From: Minwuia sp048007105
GTDB lineage: Bacteria > Pseudomonadota > Alphaproteobacteria > Minwuiales > Minwuiaceae
NCBI RefSeq assembly: GCF_048007105.1
Contig: NZ_CP180352.1
Coordinates: forward strand, 2,790,001 to 2,854,000
Length of the DNA: 64,000 bases
Direction of reading: 5' to 3'
The translations under genes were made by a program, and so were the position numbers. The notes below the pieces were generated by a model, which searched no databases, was not told where the DNA came from, and saw nothing but the letters and a program-made list of their open reading frames with translations. Each line of letters starts with the position of its first letter. Position 1 is the first letter of the stretch. Below, one piece after another: positions 40,589 to 49,331 of the stretch.

Positions 40589-41986
40589 TTGAACAGAACT
40601 GTGGGCGCCGTCCTTGTCGTGCTCGTCGTGGCGGTTGTCGCGGCGTTCCTGCTGTCGCGTGGCGGTGACGAACCCGAATCGACTGCCGATAACGGCAGCG
40701 TGAAGGTCACCACCCAGGAACCTGCGGCGCCGGCGCAGCCAGCGTCCGAAGATGCGGCCACGGCCCCGGAATCCGGTGGTGCCGCTCAGTCCGACAAGAC
40801 AGCCGTGAACGAAGACAAGGATGGCGTGGCTGGCGCCGTCGACAAGGCGGGCGACGCCGTCGCCAAGGCTGTCGAGAATGTCGGCGACCGTGTTCGCGAG
40901 GCTGGCCAGGCGCTGTCCAGGGCCGCCGGCTCGGCCTCCGAGGAAGTCGGCAAGGCGGGCGAGGAGGTGGCCAAGGCTGTCGGTGCCGACGACGTCGCCG
41001 AGCAGGCCGGGAACGAGCGCGATGAAAAGCGCGAACCGGATCCGGCAACCCGCGAGACGTCAGGCGAATCGAAGGGCGAACCCGAGGCGGTGACGCCCAG
41101 CCGGAAATCGGCGACCGAGGATGAGCCGAAGGTGGCCGCGCTGCCGGCGCTGACGCCGCCGAGCTTCGACATCGTCCGGATTTCGAACCGCGACTGCACG
41201 GCGGTCCTCGCAGGGCGCGCGGATCCCGGCGCGACGGTGACGCTGCTGGCGAACGGCCAGCCGCTGGCGACGGTGGTCGCGGAATCGTCGGGCGAGTGGG
41301 CGCATCTGATCCACGATCCGCTCACCCCAGGCTCGATCAGTCTCTCGCTGGTGGCCGAGCTGGACGGGCGGCAGGCCGCCGCGTCGGACGACGTCGTGCT
41401 GATCGTGCCTGACTGCAGGGAAGGCGGGGACAGCGATACGGCCATTGCCGTGCTGACGCCGAAGTCCGGCGGCGGCACCCGGCTCCTGCAATCGCCCGAG
41501 CCGGAACAGCCCGGCGCGAAGCCCAAGGGCCTGAATGTCGGCAAGGTCGATTACGACGACAAGGGCAACATTTCCGTGTCCGGTTCCAGCGATCCGGAGC
41601 GCGAAGTGCGCGCCTATGTCGACGACAAGCTCATCGGTCGCGCGGCCGTCGACAGCGAGGGTCAGTGGAAGCTGGTGCCGGAGACCGAGATCAGCCCCGG
41701 CCTCCATGTCCTGCGCGTCGATCAGGTCGATTCTGCCGGCGAGGTGCTGGCCCGGATCGAACTGCCGTTCGCGCGGGCGCGGCCCGGTACGCTCGACCTC
41801 TCCGAAGACCAGATCATCGTGCAGCCGGGTAATTCGTTGTGGCGCATCGCCCGGCGCACCTATGGCGCCGGCGTCCAGTACTCGGTCATCTATCAGGCCA
41901 ACTCGGACCGTATCCGCGATCCCGACCTGATCTATCCCGGCCAGGTCTTCCGCCTGCCGGCAATCAGCGGCGGCGCCTCGAACTAG
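40589..41986 (+). CDS. LysM domain envelope protein with Ig-like repeats and LEA-like helix
   Basis: A 465-residue protein, start TTG 40589. A single N-terminal membrane anchor (VGAVLVVLVVAVVAAFLLS) puts the rest in the periplasm. Then follows a charged Ala/Glu/Lys-rich helical stretch (about 65-150) with repeats such as VDKAGDAVAKAVENVGDRV, resembling LEA or apolipoprotein helices. Two Ig-like domains come next (about 190-275 and 310-395), each with the ADPGATVTLLANG or SDPEREVRAYVDD type of turn. The C-terminal LysM (about 410-460) has VQPGNSLWRIARRTYG and PGQVFRLP, binding peptidoglycan. Likely a cell-wall structural or scaffold protein. It converges on the LpoA-like gene with a four-base stop overlap. 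Confidence 0.82.
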   Translation: MNRTVGAVLVVLVVAVVAAFLLSRGGDEPESTADNGSVKVTTQEPAAPAQPASEDAATAPESGGAAQSDKTAVNEDKDGVAGAVDKAGDAVAKAVENVGDRVREAGQALSRAAGSASEEVGKAGEEVAKAVGADDVAEQAGNERDEKREPDPATRETSGESKGEPEAVTPSRKSATEDEPKVAALPALTPPSFDIVRISNRDCTAVLAGRADPGATVTLLANGQPLATVVAESSGEWAHLIHDPLTPGSISLSLVAELDGRQAAASDDVVLIVPDCREGGDSDTAIAVLTPKSGGGTRLLQSPEPEQPGAKPKGLNVGKVDYDDKGNISVSGSSDPEREVRAYVDDKLIGRAAVDSEGQWKLVPETEISPGLHVLRVDQVDSAGEVLARIELPFARARPGTLDLSEDQIIVQPGNSLWRIARRTYGAGVQYSVIYQANSDRIRDPDLIYPGQVFRLPAISGGASN

Positions 41987-43380
41987 TTCAGCAGCGGCTG
42001 GAACCGGAGCGGCGCCGGATCGGCGACGACCAGGCCGGACTCCGTTACCCGCATGATGGCGAGAAGCCGCTCGGCCGTGCCGTCCCGCTGGATCCGGAAC
42101 GCCCCGAAATAGGCAGCGTAGCCATCCGGTTGCAGGATCATGTCGGAGGTGATGCGGCCGTCCGAGCCGACGCGTCCGGCCAGATCGGCGGCGACAGCGA
42201 CAGCATCATAGGCAAGCGCGGCCAGCCGGCCGGGGTAGACGCCGTAACGGTCAACGTAGCGGGTCATCAGCTGCTCGAACTCGTCCGGGCTGGGACCGGG
42301 GAAGACCGCGTTGATCAGCGTCGGCTCGCGCTCCAGCCCCTCGCCATACCAGCGGCTCAAACCCAGAAACTGGATCCGCTTCGGATCGACGTCGTAATAG
42401 GCCAGTAGCGGGGCGACGGTGCTGAGCCGGTCTTGCGGTTCGGCAAGCAGGACGGCGTCGAACGGCGGATCGCCGAAGGTATCGAGGTTCTCCAGACGGG
42501 CCAGGGCGCTGCCGGTGGCGTTCGCCTTTTCCCGCTGGAGCGCCGCTCTGCGTGCATCGTAGTCGGCGAAGCGCCGGGCCGTATCCAGCAGTACCTGATT
42601 GTCGGCGAAGGCGCCGGCCGGATAGTGAGTGATCCGCACGGCTTCCAGACCGGACAACGGCGCCAGTTCGCGCAGCTTGTCGGCGACCAGAAGGCCGAAG
42701 GGGGAATCGGGAAGGAAGGCCGCGATCCGCTGCAGGCCCTGCATGGAGGCGTGGCCGAGAATGCGGCGGACCTCGTTCTCGGGCGTCAGGCCCAGCACGG
42801 CCGCGCCGTTGCCGGCGGCGGAGTGGTCGTTGGAGAAGGCGAGAACCGGCACGCTGCGCGCCGACATGATCTGGGCGACGGGCTGCACATGGGCGCCGAA
42901 CAGCGGACCCAGAACAAGCTGTGCGCCGTCCTGTTCGGCCGCCATCGCGGCTGCGCGGGCGCCGGCGGGCGTGGATTCCGTGTCGTAGGGCATCAGCGTC
43001 ATGCGGTCCTGACCGGAATCGAACACGGCCATCTGGGCGGCCTTGAGAATGATCTCGCCCGCCGCGCCGGCCTGTCCGGACTGGGGCAGCAGGATCGCCA
43101 CCTTGAGCGGCAGCGGTGTGCCGACGGGACGGTTGCGGCGATACAGGCGGTCGACCTCGTTGTCCTGACGCGCGGTGTCGATGTCGTCCAGCGAGCCGGT
43201 CGCCAGACCCGGGGGCAGAGGCTGCGGGGCCGGCTTCGACGGCGCCGGCGCAGTCGCGGCGGGCTTCTGCGACGTGCTAGCCTTGTCCGACGAACTGCTG
43301 CTGCAGGACGCCAGCATCGAAGCGCCGGCCATGATCGACAGAATGGCGGTGAGGTGTGTGAGGTTTCTTGTCGTTATCAT
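41983..43380 (-). CDS. LpoA-like penicillin-binding protein activator lipoprotein
   Basis: A 465-residue lipoprotein starting at ATG 43378-43380 behind AGGTGA. Signal and lipobox end near Cys25 (MLASCSSSSS). After a Pro/Ala linker a periplasmic binding-protein fold begins (LKVAILLPQSGQAGAAGE), with QLVLGPLFGAHVQPVA and ALAYDAVAVAADLAG typical of the C-terminal domain of LpoA. In gammaproteobacteria LpoA activates PBP1A; alphaproteobacterial relatives lack the TPR N-terminal domain, as here. It is divergent from rsmI, with 20 bases between start codons, matching the lpoA-rsmI neighbourhood seen in E. coli. Confidence 0.85.
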   Translation of the reverse strand: MITTRNLTHLTAILSIMAGASMLASCSSSSSDKASTSQKPAATAPAPSKPAPQPLPPGLATGSLDDIDTARQDNEVDRLYRRNRPVGTPLPLKVAILLPQSGQAGAAGEIILKAAQMAVFDSGQDRMTLMPYDTESTPAGARAAAMAAEQDGAQLVLGPLFGAHVQPVAQIMSARSVPVLAFSNDHSAAGNGAAVLGLTPENEVRRILGHASMQGLQRIAAFLPDSPFGLLVADKLRELAPLSGLEAVRITHYPAGAFADNQVLLDTARRFADYDARRAALQREKANATGSALARLENLDTFGDPPFDAVLLAEPQDRLSTVAPLLAYYDVDPKRIQFLGLSRWYGEGLEREPTLINAVFPGPSPDEFEQLMTRYVDRYGVYPGRLAALAYDAVAVAADLAGRVGSDGRITSDMILQPDGYAAYFGAFRIQRDGTAERLLAIMRVTESGLVVADPAPLRFQPLLN

Positions 43381-43400
43381 TTGTTCACCTGGAGTTAGAG

Positions 43401-44276
43401 TTGTCCAACGCCGCCGACGACCGGAGCCCTCCCAGACTGTCCCCCGGTCTCTACGTGGTTGCGACACCAATCGGGAATCTGGGCGATATCACCGACCGGG
43501 CTCGCCTTGTGCTGTCCCAATGCGACCTCCTTCTGGCCGAGGATCGTCGGTTCGCGGCGCGCCTGCTGTCCCATATAGGCGCGTCCGTTCGCATAGAGAA
43601 CTATGCCGACCACAATGCCGCAAGCGTCCGCCCGCGGATTCTCGAGCGCCTCGCGGCAGGCGCTGCCATTGCGCTGACCAGCGATGCGGGCACACCGCTG
43701 ATCTCCGATCCGGGCTACAAGCTGGTCGACGAGGCCCGGGAAGCCGGGGTTCCCGTGCATGCCGTGCCGGGACCCTCGGCGGTGACGGCCGCGCTGTCCG
43801 TGGCAGGACTTCCGACCGACCGGTTTCTCTTTGCCGGATTCCTGCCACCTAGGCAGACCGCGCGGCGCCGGGCGATCGAGGAAGTCCGCGCGGTCCGTGC
43901 GACGTTGGTCTTCTACAAATCGCCCAAACGCCTGCCGGGGCTGCTGGAAGATCTGCACGGGGTGCTGGGCGACCGGCCGGCGGCTTTGGCGCGCGAGCTG
44001 ACGAAACTGCATGAGGAGGTCCGCCGGGACGGGCTTGCAGGGCTGGCTGAGCATTACGCGACGGTAGGCCCGCCAAAAGGCGAAATTGTGGTGCTGGTGG
44101 GCTGGACCGAACCGGAGGCGGTCGACGACGCGGCGATTGACCGGCAACTGGCCGAATTGATGCAGCAGATGAGTCCCCGCGACGCGGTCGACAGGGTGGC
44201 CGCAGAGACAGGTGCGCCGCGGCGTGAGGTCTATCAGCGCGCGCTGGCGATCAAGGACCGCGATGGCCAGGCCTGA
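43401..44276 (+). CDS. rsmI: 16S rRNA (cytidine1402-2'-O)-methyltransferase RsmI
   Basis: A 291-residue methyltransferase. TTG 43401 is chosen because GGAG lies six bases upstream; an earlier in-frame TTG would run into the divergent gene. Motifs: PGLYVVATPIGNLGDITDRA, LLAEDRRFAARLLSHIG, ALTSDAGTPLISDPGYKLV, VHAVPGPSAVTAALSVAGLPTD, and FAGFLPPR. It modifies cytidine 1402 of 16S rRNA at the 2'-hydroxyl together with RsmH. Its end overlaps yraN by 14 bases. Confidence 0.93.
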   Translation: MSNAADDRSPPRLSPGLYVVATPIGNLGDITDRARLVLSQCDLLLAEDRRFAARLLSHIGASVRIENYADHNAASVRPRILERLAAGAAIALTSDAGTPLISDPGYKLVDEAREAGVPVHAVPGPSAVTAALSVAGLPTDRFLFAGFLPPRQTARRRAIEEVRAVRATLVFYKSPKRLPGLLEDLHGVLGDRPAALARELTKLHEEVRRDGLAGLAEHYATVGPPKGEIVVLVGWTEPEAVDDAAIDRQLAELMQQMSPRDAVDRVAAETGAPRREVYQRALAIKDRDGQA

Positions 44277-44637
44277 CCGCCAGGCGCGTCAGGCGGCGGA
44301 GAAGGGCGGCCGGCGGGCCGAGACCCTGGCGGCGCTCTACCTGCGCTGCAAGGGCTACAGGGTGCTGGCGCGGAATGTCCGCACACCGGCCGGCGAGGTC
44401 GATCTGGTGGTGAGGCGCGGACGTACGGTTGTATTCGTCGAGGTGAAGCAGCGGACCGGTCGCGCGGAAGCCGGTGTCGCGGTCGCCCGCGGCCAGCAGC
44501 AACGCATCGCCCGCGCCGCCGAGTACCTCTCCGGCACCCCGCGTTTCAGCAGCCTCGGCGACTGTTTCCGTATCGATCTCCTGCTGCTCAGACCGGGACG
44601 CTGGCCCGAGCATCTGACCGATGCCTGGCGGTCTTAG
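44263..44637 (+). CDS. yraN: YraN family (UPF0102) endonuclease-like protein
   Basis: A 124-residue protein starting at ATG 44263 within the end of rsmI. The restriction-endonuclease-like core is visible: GRRAETLAALYLRCKGYRVL, RNVRTPAGEVDLVVRRGRTVVFVEVKQRTG, in which EVDLVV...FVEVK provides the D-(E)xK type metal-binding residues. Biological role is unknown although linkage to rsmI is widely conserved. Overlap with rsmI indicates coupled translation. Confidence 0.9.
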   Translation: MARPDRQARQAAEKGGRRAETLAALYLRCKGYRVLARNVRTPAGEVDLVVRRGRTVVFVEVKQRTGRAEAGVAVARGQQQRIARAAEYLSGTPRFSSLGDCFRIDLLLLRPGRWPEHLTDAWRS

Positions 44638-44708
44638 AATTGCCACACCGTTTCCCGTATGATTCCGCCCACGATTCAACGATTCGTTGGACTGAAAGGA
44701 CGGTAGCG

Positions 44709-45317
44709 GTGAACCAATTCCCTCTTATTCGCGTGCTGGCGGTCGCCGGTGTTCTGGGCAGTGCAGTGCTGCTGCATGGCTGTGGCGGTGTCCTCGTCGG
44801 CGGCGCCGCGGCCGGCGGGATCGGCGTGGCGCAGGAACGCTCGGTCGGCAATGCAATCGACGATACGGCAATTGCGACAAAGCTTTCCGCCAAACTCTTC
44901 GATGAAAGCTTCAAGCTGTTCCGCGACGTCGATCTGGAGGTCGTGGAGGGCCGTGTGCTGCTGACCGGCAAGGTCGAGGAGCAGGCGTCGCGCCTGAAGG
45001 CCGAGGAACTGGCCTGGTCGGTGAATGGTGTGACGGAAGTTGCCAACGCGATCCAGGTCACCAGCGAGGGCGGAATTGGATCCTACGCCAGCGACGTGCG
45101 CATCTCCAACGAACTGCGGGCGAAGATCATCGGCGACGGCGACATTCTGGGGATCAACTACTCGATCGAGACGGTCAGTCAGGTCGTGTATCTGATCGGT
45201 ATCGCGCAGTCGCAGGAGGAACTGGACCGGGTGATCGCCCACGCGCGGTCGATCAAGGGCGTCAAGAAGGTCGAGAGCTATGTCCGACTGAAAGACGACC
45301 CGCGCCGCACCGGCTGA
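44709..45317 (+). CDS. BON domain lipoprotein (DolP/YraP-like)
   Basis: A 202-residue lipoprotein starting with GTG 44709 behind AAAGGA. Lipobox VLLHGC with the modified cysteine near residue 25, then two BON domains: about residues 50-115 (DDTAIATKLSAKLF...VNGVTEVANAIQV) and 125-195 (DVRISNELRAKIIGD...IKGVKKVESYV). DolP in E. coli sits at the outer membrane, binds anionic lipids and supports BAM function. Following rsmI and yraN here repeats the lpoA-rsmI-yraN-dolP neighbourhood. Confidence 0.87.
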   Translation: MNQFPLIRVLAVAGVLGSAVLLHGCGGVLVGGAAAGGIGVAQERSVGNAIDDTAIATKLSAKLFDESFKLFRDVDLEVVEGRVLLTGKVEEQASRLKAEELAWSVNGVTEVANAIQVTSEGGIGSYASDVRISNELRAKIIGDGDILGINYSIETVSQVVYLIGIAQSQEELDRVIAHARSIKGVKKVESYVRLKDDPRRTG

Positions 45318-45329
45318 TCGGCGGGAGCC

Positions 45330-46123
45330 GTGGACTGGCGGGCCGTGCTGGAGCGGCAATCCTTTCTGGAAGACGACGAACTCGACGTCGCGGAGACACT
45401 GCTGGCGCTGTCCGCCGCCGACAATCCGGACCGCGATCTCGATGCGGAACGCGAGCATCTCGCGTCGCTCTCGTTCGGGATGACCGATCCGCCCTCGGCT
45501 CTGGCTCTGGCGCAGAGGTTGTCGGGCGAACTGGGATACCAGGGCGACAACGAGACCTATGACGACATGCGCAACGCCGATGTCGCCGAGGTCATCCGGC
45601 GCCGCCGCGGCCTGCCGGTGGCGCTGGGCCTGCTCTACATCGTGACCGCGCGGCAGCTGGGCTGGGAACTGTCCGGGATCAATTTCCCCGGTCATTTCCT
45701 GATCCGCCTGACGACCGGAGAGGGACACCAGATCATGGATCCCTTCAACGGCGGCGAAGTGGTCACGCCCGCAGACATGAAACAGATGTTGACGGTGATG
45801 GCCGGCGGGGACGCGCGGCTGCACCCGGCCTACATGGGCAGCGTGCCGGTCCGCCAGGTCATCGTGCGGCTGCAGAACAACATCAAGATCCGGGCGCTGA
45901 AGGCCGGCGATGTCGCCGCGCCATCGAGATCCTGGAGCGGATGAGTCTGTTTGCGCCTTCGGAAGCTTCAGTCTGGCTGGAATGGTCGGGCGTCATGGCC
46001 GGGCAGGGCAATCTGAAGGAAGCGATCTCGCTGCTGGAGGAGGGTGCGGACCACGCGCCGGACGAGGACTCGCTGCAGGCAATGGCCGATGCGCGCCAGG
46101 CATTGGGCCGGCGGCTGAACTGA
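45330..46123 (+). pseudogene. SirB1 / transglutaminase-like TPR protein, frameshifted
   Basis: GTG 45330 behind GCGGGAG opens a transglutaminase-fold domain with VIRRRRGLPVALGLLYIVTARQLGW, the catalytic-type histidine region GINFPGHFLIRL and LQNNIKIRALKAGD. After GDVA the frame is lost and ends at 45944. The next frame resumes at once as RAIEILERM, then FAPSEASVWLEWSGVMAGQGNLKEAISLLEEG and a closing helix up to 46123, the expected TPR-like C-terminal part. Restoring one base near 45916-45922 rejoins the family's normal layout of about 265 residues. Function of the family is unclear. Sequencing error or a true null allele cannot be separated here. gshB follows 62 bases later. Confidence 0.7.
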
Positions 46124-46185
46124 GGCTTTACCGGCCCGGCAGCCGCCCTATCATTCCGCCGGTCCGAGGAGGGGAGCGTCACCGC

Positions 46186-47127
46186 ATGAGCCTGAAAGTC
46201 GCGGTCCAGATGGACCCGATCCACCTGATCGACATCGACGCGGATTCGACATTCGCGCTGATGCTGGAGGCCTCGAAGCGGGGTCACGATCTCTATTACT
46301 ATATGCCCGGCGAACTGGCGTGGGCGGGTGGCACCGTGCGCGCCCGGATGCGGCCGGTCGCTGTCCGCCGCGAGCATGGCGACCACTACGAACTCGGCGA
46401 CGACACGGTCGTGGATCTGACCAGCATGGATGTGGTGCTGCTGCGGCAGGACCCGCCCTACGACATGTCATATCTGACGACGACCTGGCTGCTGGAGCGG
46501 GTCCATCCGAAGACGCTTGTGGTCAACGACCCGGCCGAGGTCCGCAACGCGCCGGAGAAGATCTTCGTCACCCGTTTCGCCGATCTGATGCCGGAGACGC
46601 TGATCACGCGCGACGAGGCCATGATCCGCGATTTCTACCGCGAGCATGGCGACATCATCATCAAGCCGCTCTACGGCAATGGCGGCGCCGGCGTCTTCCA
46701 CCTGAAGCCGGGCGACGACAATCTGAGCTCGCTGCTGGAAACCTTCTTCCAGATGTTCCGTGAACCGGTGATCGCGCAGCGCTTCCTGCCCGACGTGCGC
46801 AAGGGCGACAAGCGCATCATTCTGGTCGACGGCGAGCCCGTGGGCGCGATCAACCGCGTACCGGCGGAGGGGGAGGCGCGCTCCAACATGCATGTCGGCG
46901 GCACGCCGCTGAAATCGGAGCTGACCGAACGGGAGCAGGAAATCTGCGCCCGGATCGGGCCGGAACTCCGGGCCCGGGGCATGATCTTCGTCGGCATCGA
47001 CGTGATCGGCGGTCTGATGACGGAAATCAACGTCACCAGTCCGACCGGCATCCAGGAGATCGACCGCTATGACGGCTCCAACCTGAGCGGTCTGATCTGG
47101 GACGCCATCGAAGCCAAGGTCCGTTGA
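46186..47127 (+). CDS. gshB: glutathione synthase
   Basis: A 313-residue ATP-grasp enzyme of normal GshB length starting at ATG 46186 behind GAGGAGGGG. Features: VAVQMDPIHLIDIDADSTFALMLEA, LRQDPPYDMSYLTTTWLL, IIIKPLYGNGGAGVFHL, in which the loop binds ATP, and MTEINVTSPTGIQEIDR with Mg-binding acidic and Asn residues. It joins gamma-glutamylcysteine and glycine. It belongs to the same plus-strand run as rsmI, yraN, the BON gene and sirB1, and is followed by a strong terminator. Confidence 0.95.
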   Translation: MSLKVAVQMDPIHLIDIDADSTFALMLEASKRGHDLYYYMPGELAWAGGTVRARMRPVAVRREHGDHYELGDDTVVDLTSMDVVLLRQDPPYDMSYLTTTWLLERVHPKTLVVNDPAEVRNAPEKIFVTRFADLMPETLITRDEAMIRDFYREHGDIIIKPLYGNGGAGVFHLKPGDDNLSSLLETFFQMFREPVIAQRFLPDVRKGDKRIILVDGEPVGAINRVPAEGEARSNMHVGGTPLKSELTEREQEICARIGPELRARGMIFVGIDVIGGLMTEINVTSPTGIQEIDRYDGSNLSGLIWDAIEAKVR

Positions 47128-47142
47128 TTCTCACGCATGAAA

Positions 47143-47165
47143 AAGGGGGCCCGGCAGGCCCCCTT
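47143..47165. terminator. bidirectional intrinsic terminator between gshB and peroxiredoxin
   Basis: AAGGGGGCC pairs perfectly with GGCCCCCTT across the loop CGGCA. A-rich bases before the stem (GAAAAAG on the plus strand) give a U-rich tract for the minus-strand transcript, while the plus-strand side is followed by TTCTCC only. It lies between two convergent genes, so it can serve both. Confidence 0.7.
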
Positions 47166-47194
47166 CTCCGTTCCGTGCCCTGGAGGGCCGGATA

Positions 47195-47680
47195 TCAGAG
47201 CTTCTCGAGGATCGCGTCGGCGCCCGAGACGGTCAGTTCGCCCGGATTGCTCTCGACGGCGAGGTGCTCGACCTTGCCGTCATTGACGACCATGGCGAAG
47301 CGGGTGGCCCGCTTGCCCATGCCGCGCGGCGTCAGGTCCAGCGTCAGGCCGAGGCGGGAGACGTAGTCGCCGGAGCCGTCGGCCAGCATCATGATCTTGC
47401 CGCCGGCGGCCTGGTCCTTGCCCCAGGCGTCCATCACGAAGACGTCGTTGACGGACAGACAGGCGATCGTGTCGACGCCCTTGGCGGTCAGCTGATCGGC
47501 CTTGGCGAGAAACCCGGGCACGTGCTTTGCGGAGCATGTCGGCGTGAACGCGCCGGGAACCGCGAACAGCACCACCTTCTTGCCGCTGAAGAGCTCGTCC
47601 GACGTGATCGGCGCCGGGCCCTCTTCGGTCATGTGCATGAAGCCGCCCTCGGGTACCTTCTCGCCTACCTGAATGGTCAT
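47195..47680 (-). CDS. peroxiredoxin (Prx5 type)
   Basis: A 161-residue peroxiredoxin starting at ATG 47678-47680. The active-site motif is PGAFTPTCSAKHVPGF with the peroxidatic cysteine in PTCS. VNDVFVMDAWGKDQ and GLTLDLTPRGMGKRATRFAMVV are typical of the Prx5/AhpE-like hydroperoxide reductases, which in alphaproteobacteria often use glutathione or glutaredoxin. Its position opposite gshB, across a shared terminator, fits that theme. It removes hydrogen peroxide and alkyl hydroperoxides. Confidence 0.92.
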   Translation of the reverse strand: MTIQVGEKVPEGGFMHMTEEGPAPITSDELFSGKKVVLFAVPGAFTPTCSAKHVPGFLAKADQLTAKGVDTIACLSVNDVFVMDAWGKDQAAGGKIMMLADGSGDYVSRLGLTLDLTPRGMGKRATRFAMVVNDGKVEHLAVESNPGELTVSGADAILEKL

Positions 47681-47784
47681 GGGAACACCCCCTTTTTCTG
47701 GATTTGATTCTGTCGCTCCGCGCCGTCCCGCGCGGTCGAGGGGGCAGGTAGTGTCGTCGACCTCCCCTGTCCAGATTGTGCGAC

Positions 47785-48597
47785 CTATCGCGCCCGCTTG
47801 TCCACGGTCACATCGGTCTCCAGCGCCCATCCGCGGTCATGCAGGGTCACCGTCAGCGTTTCGCCATCCAGGGTGCGTCCGCCCGGGGCGTCGAGGATCC
47901 GCGCCTGGCATCGGACGGCTGCCGCTGCGGCCTCACAGGCCGGCCGTGCGAGCACGAATCCTGCCGGCGGCTCGAAGATCGCACCTGGCGAAGTGACAGC
48001 GCCCCCGGGCTGTAGCTCCACCTTCACGACGCCATCGGGCATGGCCATGGCGCTGGCAGAGGGAGCGGGGACCGGACGTTCCGGCACCTGAAGCAGAGCA
48101 TCGGCGATGGTCGCGCCGTGACGGTTCACCGGCCAGTCGCCGCCAGGCAGGTCGAGCGTCAGCGCCGCCTCGGCCGGCACGCAGATCTCCGCACAGGCCG
48201 CGTAGACCAGGTTGAGGCGGATTCGGGCCGCGCCATCCCGCTCGATCCGGACGGGTAGCACGGCCTCGTTCTCGTAGCCGTAGGTCTCGAGGCCGTAGAA
48301 GACGAAATGCTTCGGAATCGGCCAGGCAATCCGCTCGTTGCCGACACCTTCCGTACCGCTCCAGTCGGGCTGCGGCGGAAAGCCGGCATCGCCCGGGCTG
48401 CGCCAGTAGATCTTCCAGTGCGGCGCCATCGCGAAATGCATGCCCAGCATGTCCTGACCATCCGGCGTGCGGCCGGCGATCAGCCGCACCTCCGCCTCGG
48501 CGATGCCCGCCCAGTTCGAGGCGAACTCCGACGCGCTTGCCGTGCCGGCAGCCGCCAGCAGACCGGCGGCGATCAGGATGGAACGAAGGGATCTCAT
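47785..48597 (-). CDS. DsbD-domain (protein-disulfide reductase N-terminal-like) periplasmic protein
   Basis: A 270-residue secreted protein starting at ATG 48595-48597 behind GAAGGTG, with a signal peptide ILIAAGLLAAAGTASA. The body matches the thiol-disulfide interchange (DsbC-type N-terminal) domain seen on ScsB/DsbD proteins: HFAMAPHWKIYWRSPGDAGFPP, then PKHFVFYGLETYGYENEAVLPV and a CAEIC pair of cysteines (YAACAEICVPAEA) as the likely redox site. There is no membrane part and no thioredoxin-like C-terminal domain. It probably passes reducing power in the periplasm or helps copper tolerance, as ScsB-like proteins do. Confidence 0.8.
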   Translation of the reverse strand: MRSLRSILIAAGLLAAAGTASASEFASNWAGIAEAEVRLIAGRTPDGQDMLGMHFAMAPHWKIYWRSPGDAGFPPQPDWSGTEGVGNERIAWPIPKHFVFYGLETYGYENEAVLPVRIERDGAARIRLNLVYAACAEICVPAEAALTLDLPGGDWPVNRHGATIADALLQVPERPVPAPSASAMAMPDGVVKVELQPGGAVTSPGAIFEPPAGFVLARPACEAAAAAVRCQARILDAPGGRTLDGETLTVTLHDRGWALETDVTVDKRAR

Positions 48598-48716
48598 GCA
48601 CCTTCTATAGGCACGTGGACGTCCGGCTTCCAATGACCTGCGCACACAAAGCCGTGTCGTCACGCGCAGGGCTGTCATTGCTTGAAAGCCGCCGGCGGGC
48701 GTACCATCCTGCCATC

Positions 48717-49304
48717 ATGAGCAGTGACACGAAGGCCTCCCGCGGCGGCGACAGCCTGGAGGGCCAGATCCTCATCGCAATGCCGACCATGGCGGATCCG
48801 CGCTTCGAGCGCTCCGTGATCTACATGTGCGCGCATTCGTCCGACGGCGGGGCGATGGGACTGATCGTCAACAAGTCGCTGAACAATCTGAGTTTCGCCG
48901 ATCTGGCCGGACAGCTTGATCTCGGACGGCCGGAGGACATGCCGCTGATCCCGATCCACTACGGCGGGCCGGTCGAGACCGGCCGGGGCTTCGTCCTGCA
49001 CAGCCAGGACTATGGCCGCGACGGCACGATCCCTGTGGGCGAGGGCGTCTGCCTGACTGCGACGGTCGATATCCTGCGCGCTATGGCGGGCAATCACGGG
49101 CCGGAGAAGGCCGTACTGGCGCTCGGCTATGCCGGCTGGGCGCCGGGCCAGCTGGAAGGGGAGATCCAGCGCAACGACTGGCTGCATTGCGACGGCGATC
49201 CCGGACTGCTTTTCGATTCCTCGCTGGATGACAAGTGGACCGCGGCGGTCGCCCGCATCGGCATCGATCCGGCGCTGCTGTCGTCGGAGGCCGGCCGCGC
49301 CTGA
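48717..49304 (+). CDS. YqgE/AlgH family protein
   Basis: A 195-residue protein with the YqgE/AlgH pattern: LEGQILIAMPTMADPRFERSVIYMC, GAMGLIVNKSLN, PIHYGGPVETGRGFVLHS and LALGYAGWAPGQLEGEIQRNDWL. The family is broadly conserved and of unknown role; AlgH in Pseudomonas affects alginate expression. Start ATG 48717. It lies 27 bases ahead of the epoxide hydrolase operon and might share its transcript. Confidence 0.93.
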   Translation: MSSDTKASRGGDSLEGQILIAMPTMADPRFERSVIYMCAHSSDGGAMGLIVNKSLNNLSFADLAGQLDLGRPEDMPLIPIHYGGPVETGRGFVLHSQDYGRDGTIPVGEGVCLTATVDILRAMAGNHGPEKAVLALGYAGWAPGQLEGEIQRNDWLHCDGDPGLLFDSSLDDKWTAAVARIGIDPALLSSEAGRA

Positions 49305-49331
49305 CGCGAGCCTGCCGGGGGGAGGAATACC

